Of a stretch of 64,000 nt of DNA, positions 59,297-64,000 are shown piece by piece (positions within the stretch are counted from its first letter, which is position 1; every line of letters begins with the position of its first letter). The DNA is from Colwellia sp. BRX10-3. Its GTDB lineage: Bacteria; Pseudomonadota; Gammaproteobacteria; Enterobacterales; Alteromonadaceae. A program made the translations under genes and the position numbers. The notes under the pieces were generated by a model. The model made no database searches and was not told the origin of the DNA. It was given only the letters and a program-made list of their open reading frames with translations. Location: positions 62,001 through 126,000 of the forward strand of contig NZ_JACGWA010000006.1 of assembly GCF_014077505.1 (NCBI RefSeq). Reading direction: 5' to 3'.

Positions 59297-60753
59297 TATT
59301 TATTTCCCGGAACAACAGCAGTTAGCACGCTATTGTTTACATTTATGTTGTTTAGTGTGGTTGCAGTATTGAGACTGCCGATAAAAAGATAATTAAGTTC
59401 TAAACGTATTTTTTGCTCTTCAACATTGAGTGTTAACTCGTCTATTTCGATATTTAGTACGGCAATACGTGAACGAACGACTTCAGAGAAATCGCCAACG
59501 TCGTTGGTATAGGCCGATAAAGAAGCTTCAGCTTGGTCATGAATTTGCGGCAGTAATCTTGTTGTATAAAGGTTTTGTCGCTCTTTTAAACGCAGTAATC
59601 TACCTTTTGCACTTGAGTAAGCGCCTAGTAATTCCCTGAGTAATAAAATCTTTTCTGTTTTCACCGCTTCTGTTGCAGATACAGCTGATTTAAGCTCATT
59701 ATCTTGCCTATTATCGGTAAACAGTGGCACATCGAAAGTTACACCGACAGAGAACAAGTCTGCTCTACTGCTTCCCATAGCATCATCGCTGCGATAGCCA
59801 TAACTTGCGTTTACGCCCCATTCAGGCTTGTATTTTTGCTGCGCTAAATTGATACCTGTTTTAGTCGCATGTATTTTTTTTTCTATCGCCAAAACCGCAG
59901 GATGATTAGCAAAGTACTGAACCAATGCCATTGGCTTAAGCCAAGTTTTCTTGGCCACTACATCACCATTAAGTAAGTCAATTTCTGGAAGTTGATGAGT
60001 AAGTTCTATGTTATGCAGAGCAAAGTCAGATGCTAATATTGCTTCTTCTACTGAGCTATTTTCGTTAGAAAATTTAGTTAACCATTGAGAAAGCATGCCT
60101 TCATAGCGATTTTGCTGTTGTGCCAATAGGCTTAACCTATCTTCTAAACGGGTTAATTCCAGTTGTGCTCGCACAATATCTTGCTGACGAGTTTTACCTA
60201 ATGCTGATGAATAGCTTACTGTTGCTACATCGACTAACTGCACAAATAGCGACCTGTTCTTTTCAATTAAAGCAATACTTTGCTGAACTCGGTAGGCGTC
60301 TAACCATAAACTGCCTACCGTAACCGCAACTTTTGATTCACGGTCTTTTCTTTGAAAGGGAAACCCCTCGCTTTGAATTTTTAGCTGCTGGCTTTTAATA
60401 TCTAAGCTATCTCCGCGAGGAAACATTTGTGAAATACCTACTTTAGCCTGCGTCATGCCTTCTTGACCAAAGTCAAAGCCATTTAACGGTAGATTTGCCA
60501 AACCAATTGACACCTTAGGGTTGGGTAATGTGTTTACTGCATTACTCATCGACTCAATTGCTCTTTGTTTATGCAAATTTCCGGTTAACCAAGGATCATT
60601 TTTTTGAGCAGCTTTAATCGCCTTCTCGAAAGATAAAGCTTTGATGTTATTCTTCGCTGGCAATTGTGCAGCACTAACATAAAAAACAGAAATAGCTAAA
60701 ATTCCAGCACCAAACTTGATATGAAATTTACTATTATCGTTTTGTTTATTCAT
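59296..60753 (-). CDS. cusC: CusC-like outer-membrane efflux protein (TolC family)
   Basis: 485 residues with an N-terminal signal (GAGILAISVFYVSAAQ) and two TolC-type repeats of long helices. Landmarks are LSFEKAIKAAQKNDPWLTG, NTLPNPKVSIGLANLPL and the C-terminal half with WGVNASYGYRSDD and GVTFDVPLF. Unlike E. coli CusC, there is no lipobox Cys behind the signal. It is the outer-membrane exit channel for the CusCBA pump. Its ATG overlaps the stop of the DUF411 gene and its own stop overlaps the cusB ATG, both as TAATG. Confidence 0.9.
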   Translation of the reverse strand: MNKQNDNSKFHIKFGAGILAISVFYVSAAQLPAKNNIKALSFEKAIKAAQKNDPWLTGNLHKQRAIESMSNAVNTLPNPKVSIGLANLPLNGFDFGQEGMTQAKVGISQMFPRGDSLDIKSQQLKIQSEGFPFQRKDRESKVAVTVGSLWLDAYRVQQSIALIEKNRSLFVQLVDVATVSYSSALGKTRQQDIVRAQLELTRLEDRLSLLAQQQNRYEGMLSQWLTKFSNENSSVEEAILASDFALHNIELTHQLPEIDLLNGDVVAKKTWLKPMALVQYFANHPAVLAIEKKIHATKTGINLAQQKYKPEWGVNASYGYRSDDAMGSSRADLFSVGVTFDVPLFTDNRQDNELKSAVSATEAVKTEKILLLRELLGAYSSAKGRLLRLKERQNLYTTRLLPQIHDQAEASLSAYTNDVGDFSEVVRSRIAVLNIEIDELTLNVEEQKIRLELNYLFIGSLNTATTLNNINVNNSVLTAVVPGNK

Positions 60754-61277
60754 TAAAACTGTTCCTCATAAGATTGAACATTGGCATAAGTTTCATAGCT
60801 GCCATTTTGCTTTAAAAGTAAAACTTTATAGGGCTGAAACTTGTTTTCAACTTCCATACCTGGTGTGCCTACAGGCATAGCCGGAACTGACAAACCGATA
60901 ACATCATCCTTGTGTGTTTCTTGCATAAATTGGTGAATAAATTTTGCTGGTACATGTCCTTCAAAGACGTATCCTTCATTTGAAATTGCGGTATGACAAG
61001 AGCGGTATCTCGGCTCTATGCCTTTCTCGTCTTTAATCGCTGGAAAATCATCAAAGCTGTGAACTTTTGATGCAAAGCCATTATCATTAATGTGACTGAT
61101 CCATTTTTTACAGCAACCACAAGAAGGACTTTTATATACATCGAGAACAACTTTTTGCGGCATCACTTTTGGTGGTTCAATAACCTGAGTAATAGCTTGG
61201 TCGTCTGAGCAACTGGCAAGTGAAAATACTACAACAAAGGTAGTGATAACTTTTAACGTAAATTTATTTGAAAACAT
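60753..61277 (-). CDS. DUF411 lipoprotein, metal-binding
   Basis: 174 residues. The signal peptide ends in a lipobox LASC, so it is lipidated. The DUF411 domain follows with SPSCGCCKKWISHI (three Cys in CGCC), RYRSCHTA, EGHVPAKFI and GTPGMEV. Proteins of this family lie in copper and silver resistance loci and presumably bind metal through the cysteines; the mechanism is not established. It is the first gene of the group directly coupled to cusCBA by a TAATG overlap. Confidence 0.9.
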   Translation of the reverse strand: MFSNKFTLKVITTFVVVFSLASCSDDQAITQVIEPPKVMPQKVVLDVYKSPSCGCCKKWISHINDNGFASKVHSFDDFPAIKDEKGIEPRYRSCHTAISNEGYVFEGHVPAKFIHQFMQETHKDDVIGLSVPAMPVGTPGMEVENKFQPYKVLLLKQNGSYETYANVQSYEEQF

Positions 61278-61426
61278 AACCCACCCAATTGGATGTTAAA
61301 CTTTTAATTAATTAGGTTTTTATTGATTAGGTTAGATAAGTATTTTCTACAAATGCGAACTCAAAAAAGCCTAATACAGAGTGTAAAATATAAATGAGCC
61401 AAATTTTGGGCGCACTTATTCTGTAG

Positions 61427-61852
61427 TTAGCTTAATATTGGAGGACGATATAGTGAGGTCAGTTTCTGGCTTAGCGCCAAACGAGAATGGGAAAGTATTT
61501 TAGCTGAATTATCAAGGATTGGGCTATTACTTACATGCTTGATTAACGCAGCAATACTTGAACAACCACCGGCAAAACAGTTACATATTTTATTACAACA
61601 CTCTTCAGTTGCATCAGTTGAGTCAGTTAAACTATCATCAGATTCGCTGGCCATATTATGGTTACTGTGATCCATCATGGACATATTTTGTGACAGTGAT
61701 TGTACTTCTACTTGGCTACTCATACTCTTCATACCACTCATTCCAGCCATACCCATCATGTGGTAAGACATAATAGTAGACGCCATTGCTTGGCCCACGA
61801 AGGACAAACATATAAGCAATACCATTATTGTTTTAGAGTAGTTTAAAGTCAC
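61427..61852 (-). CDS. CopL-like Met/Cys-rich secreted protein
   Basis: 141 residues with a signal peptide (MVLLICLSFVGQAMA), a Met-rich stretch (YHMMGMAGMSGMKSM), then MSMMDHSNHNM, a cysteine cluster EECCNKICNCFAGGC, and the close SLYRPPI. Signal, Met/His patch, CC-x-C-x-C cluster and terminal (L)-x-RPP resemble CopL-type proteins of copper loci, for which a regulatory or metal-binding role has been proposed. It lies upstream of the DUF411 gene with a 149-base gap and may have its own promoter. Assignment is by pattern, not by search. Confidence 0.6.
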   Translation of the reverse strand: MTLNYSKTIMVLLICLSFVGQAMASTIMSYHMMGMAGMSGMKSMSSQVEVQSLSQNMSMMDHSNHNMASESDDSLTDSTDATEECCNKICNCFAGGCSSIAALIKHVSNSPILDNSAKILSHSRLALSQKLTSLYRPPILS

Positions 61853-62173
61853 GCGTAACTAATAAAATATTATAATCAGCCTGAATAATCGCATACCTAC
61901 TGCTTATATTCAATGATCAAGATCAAAGCTTGTCGGATAAAATTCAATAACTTCATTTATTTAAGCTTTACTGTAGATATGTACGAATAGATAAATAGAT
62001 TGCTCTATAGCTTGTCACCTTTATTTAGCAATTTATTCACCATCAAATTATATAAAAAGTAACTGGCATTAAATTTAGGTATTAAACAAACAACAAATTA
62101 AGTGAAAAATCAGCAAATCTTAAGTTTGGTCTGTTATCTTGTCATTATTACATTTGTATATTGCAGGTTACTC
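61853..62173. other. Divergent region between copper cluster and two-component genes
   Basis: 321 bases without a supported gene. This is the likely promoter region for the copL-like gene on the minus strand and the regulator pair on the plus strand. I found no clean CusR/CopR-type palindrome or CueR-type spacing. Confidence 0.6.
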
Positions 62174-62839
62174 TTGAAAGTTTTAATAATAGAGGATTCA
62201 ACTTCTCTGCGAAGAAGCTTAAAAATTGGCTTATCAAACTTAGGCTATACCGTTGATGACACCGGAGACGGTTCTGAGGGGTTAAGCATGGCGTTAGCTG
62301 GAGACTATTCTCTACTTATTCTTGATTTAATGCTCCCTTCTGTTGATGGTACTGCCATATTAAAAGCTATTCGAAAAGCCAATAAAGATCTTCGGGTGTT
62401 AATTCTATCGGCACGAGATCTCACCGAAGATAAAGTTCAAGGCCTACTTAACGGCGCTGACGATTACCTCACTAAACCTTTTTCATTTGATGAGTTACAT
62501 GTTCGTTTACTTTGCTTAATGCGCAGAGGGTCTTTAAAAGTCAGTGATAGTAAAATTAATATTGGCTTGTTTTCATTAGACCTGCACTTAAAGCAATTGT
62601 TTTGTGATGGCGTAGATGCCAATTTAACGCCCAATGAGTATAAGTTGGTTGAGTGTTTATTCACCAATCAAGCTAAAGTAATATCGCCTGAAAAGTTAAG
62701 TGAATATTTAGCCGGTCAATATGATGCCGTTGCGAAAAATTCCATCGAAGCACATTTATCTACGGCGAGAAAAAAAGTTAAATTACTCGGGCATGATTTG
62801 CCCATTAAAACCAAGCGTGGCTTCGGCTATTTTTGTTGA
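62174..62839 (+). CDS. OmpR-family response regulator, probable copper sensor partner
   Basis: 221 residues from a TTG start at 62174, with an AGG box seven bases upstream. The start is chosen because the frame from there (LKVLIIEDSTSLRRSL) aligns with the receiver N-terminus; an upstream GTG at 62102 would add 24 hydrophobic residues that do not belong. It has a receiver domain with DxxED-type acidic residues, the phospho-acceptor Asp in LLILDLMLPSVDG and the Lys in YLTKPFS. The C-terminal winged helix has LTPNEYKLVECLFTNQAKVIS and SIEAHLSTARKKVKL. Its position beside cus genes suggests a CusR/CopR-like role. Confidence 0.88.
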   Translation: MKVLIIEDSTSLRRSLKIGLSNLGYTVDDTGDGSEGLSMALAGDYSLLILDLMLPSVDGTAILKAIRKANKDLRVLILSARDLTEDKVQGLLNGADDYLTKPFSFDELHVRLLCLMRRGSLKVSDSKINIGLFSLDLHLKQLFCDGVDANLTPNEYKLVECLFTNQAKVISPEKLSEYLAGQYDAVAKNSIEAHLSTARKKVKLLGHDLPIKTKRGFGYFC

Positions 62840-62848
62840 GACCCATCA

Positions 62849-64000
62849 ATGATTTCGATTAAGAAAAAATTAAGCCGTTATTTATCAATTTCAGTGTCTA
62901 TTTTATTGGTGTCCATTTTTTTGCTCACTGACATTGCTGTAGATACTTGGATCAGTGGCGAATTTGATCGTGCTATGGTCAACAAAGTAGGATTACTCAC
63001 CACATTAGTCAGCGAAGATACCCACGAGATTGACTTTGATTTTGCCGATGAATTTATGCCTGAATTTTCTGGTGTAAATGATCCTGAATATTTTCAATTA
63101 TGGCTAGATAATAAGATATTTGAACGTTCTAAAACGCTTGAACTTTTTGATATTAATGAATTACCGAAAGTAGAACTTGGCAAAAAACACTCACTAATTA
63201 CTGACATAACCTTACCTGACGGTCGCTCAGGGAAAATGCTTTTTACAAAATTCAAACCACAAATAGATAGCGATGTTCGAGAAGATAATGGCATTGCCAT
63301 AGCGCAGTTTTCTAAAGAGCAAAAAACGATGGAGCTAGCGTATGCCATTAGCACCGAAGGTTTAAATCAAATACTATGGTTTGTAGATATAATTTTTATA
63401 TTTACCTCAATTACCGCTATTATCGCGGTCAGGATCATTGTATTTAATGTCGTTGAACGTGGTTTAAAACCTATAGAACAACTTAATCGTGAACTTAAGC
63501 AAATTAATTTAAATTCTGAAGTCAGCAAGATAAATACCAATAACTTGCCAGAAGAACTCATTACCATTGCCCATGGCATTAACCACTTTATCAGTGAAAA
63601 CAAAGTGCTTTATTCCAGAGAAAAAAGAATTACCTCAGATATAGCTCACGAATTAAAAACCCCAATTGCAGAATTATTAAACTTAAGTGAAGTAGCGATA
63701 AAATTTCCTCATGAAAAACAATTATCGGAAAGCTTTAAGGTAGATGTACTTGCGATTACTGAACGTTTACGCAACATTGTAAATGGCATATTGCTACTGC
63801 AAAAAAGCACAAACAAAGCTACGTTAGAAAAACAACCAGTCGACTTGGAAATACTGTTCAGCTCAGTAATTGTAATGGAAAACAAAGCGAATAGAGCCAT
63901 TAACTTTAACTTTGATAAAACCTGTGGGATGGTTAATACCAATGATTTTGCCTTAACTACCGTATTATCAAACCTTATCAACAATGCCTTGTACTATAGC
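62849..64000 (+). CDS. Sensor histidine kinase, 3'-truncated by the window edge
   Basis: The ATG at 62849 lies ten bases after the regulator stop. 384 codons are visible before the edge. The protein has a first membrane helix (LSISVSILLVSIFLLTDIAV), a periplasmic domain of about 130 residues (acidic, with few Met or His), a second helix (WFVDIIFIFTSITAIIAVRI), a HAMP-like linker, and the H-box SDIAHELKTPIAELL with the phospho-acceptor His. The N-box begins at the edge in SNLINNALYYS. It is the partner of the adjacent OmpR-type regulator. The ATPase domain is cut. The periplasmic part is not an obvious Met-rich copper sensor. Confidence 0.88.
   Translation, partial: MISIKKKLSRYLSISVSILLVSIFLLTDIAVDTWISGEFDRAMVNKVGLLTTLVSEDTHEIDFDFADEFMPEFSGVNDPEYFQLWLDNKIFERSKTLELFDINELPKVELGKKHSLITDITLPDGRSGKMLFTKFKPQIDSDVREDNGIAIAQFSKEQKTMELAYAISTEGLNQILWFVDIIFIFTSITAIIAVRIIVFNVVERGLKPIEQLNRELKQINLNSEVSKINTNNLPEELITIAHGINHFISENKVLYSREKRITSDIAHELKTPIAELLNLSEVAIKFPHEKQLSESFKVDVLAITERLRNIVNGILLLQKSTNKATLEKQPVDLEILFSSVIVMENKANRAINFNFDKTCGMVNTNDFALTTVLSNLINNALYYS

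Overview
The window is chromosomal DNA from an AT-rich marine gammaproteobacterium. The HexR-controlled Entner-Doudoroff block, the gyrA-serC-aroA-cmk-rpsA-ihfB-lapA-lapB-pyrF order, the PnuT-type thiamine operon and the protein sequences all point to the Alteromonadales (Colwelliaceae-like, near Colwellia or Thalassotalea). This is inferred from gene content and residues, not from a database search. Coding density is high. I see no insertion sequence, prophage, CRISPR array, rRNA or tRNA. Both edges cut genes: tusE on the left and a sensor kinase on the right.

Positions 1-16,700 hold central carbon metabolism. They contain an extended GAPDH paralogue, divergent gnd/gapA, and a tight minus-strand operon zwf-pgl-edd-glk-eda. 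Divergent to that operon lies the RpiR-type regulator gene hexR, followed by pykA, and then a DUF6279 lipoprotein and an ATP-type pfkA. A HexR-like operator lies in the zwf-hexR gap. Glucose can therefore be phosphorylated (glk), oxidised (zwf, pgl), taken through the Entner-Doudoroff branch (edd, eda) or the pentose phosphate branch (gnd), and finished by gapA and pykA.

Positions 16,700-24,800 carry a LysR gene divergent from a DJ-1/PfpI protein and a CurA-like oxidoreductase, an orphan SUKH protein and a LytS/LytTR two-component pair. Positions 22,616-27,270 are one thiamine-salvage operon. Its leader is a clear TPP riboswitch, followed by a TonB-dependent receptor, a YkoF-like thiamine-binding protein, a PnuC/PnuT transporter and an APH-fold kinase.

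Positions 27,400-49,130 are mostly housekeeping. They carry hinT, aroG, add, a small XapX membrane protein, deoD, comEA, pyrF, lapB, lapA, ihfB, rpsA, cmk, aroA, serC, gyrA, ubiG, a MupP/Gph-like phosphatase, and nrdA-nrdB-yfaE with candidate NrdR boxes.

Positions 49,400-64,000 are a copper/silver detoxification island. On the minus strand, read in transcription order, it has a CopL-like protein, a DUF411 lipoprotein, cusC, cusB, cusA, a His/Met-repeat protein, a cytochrome c, two tandem NTF2-like secreted proteins, a MerR-like C-terminal fragment, copA and a cupredoxin. An OmpR-type regulator and a histidine kinase are divergent on the plus strand. CusB is unusual: it carries two fused CusF-like domains. 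The first keeps all four copper ligands and the second has lost all of them. This island is the most promising place for undescribed biology.
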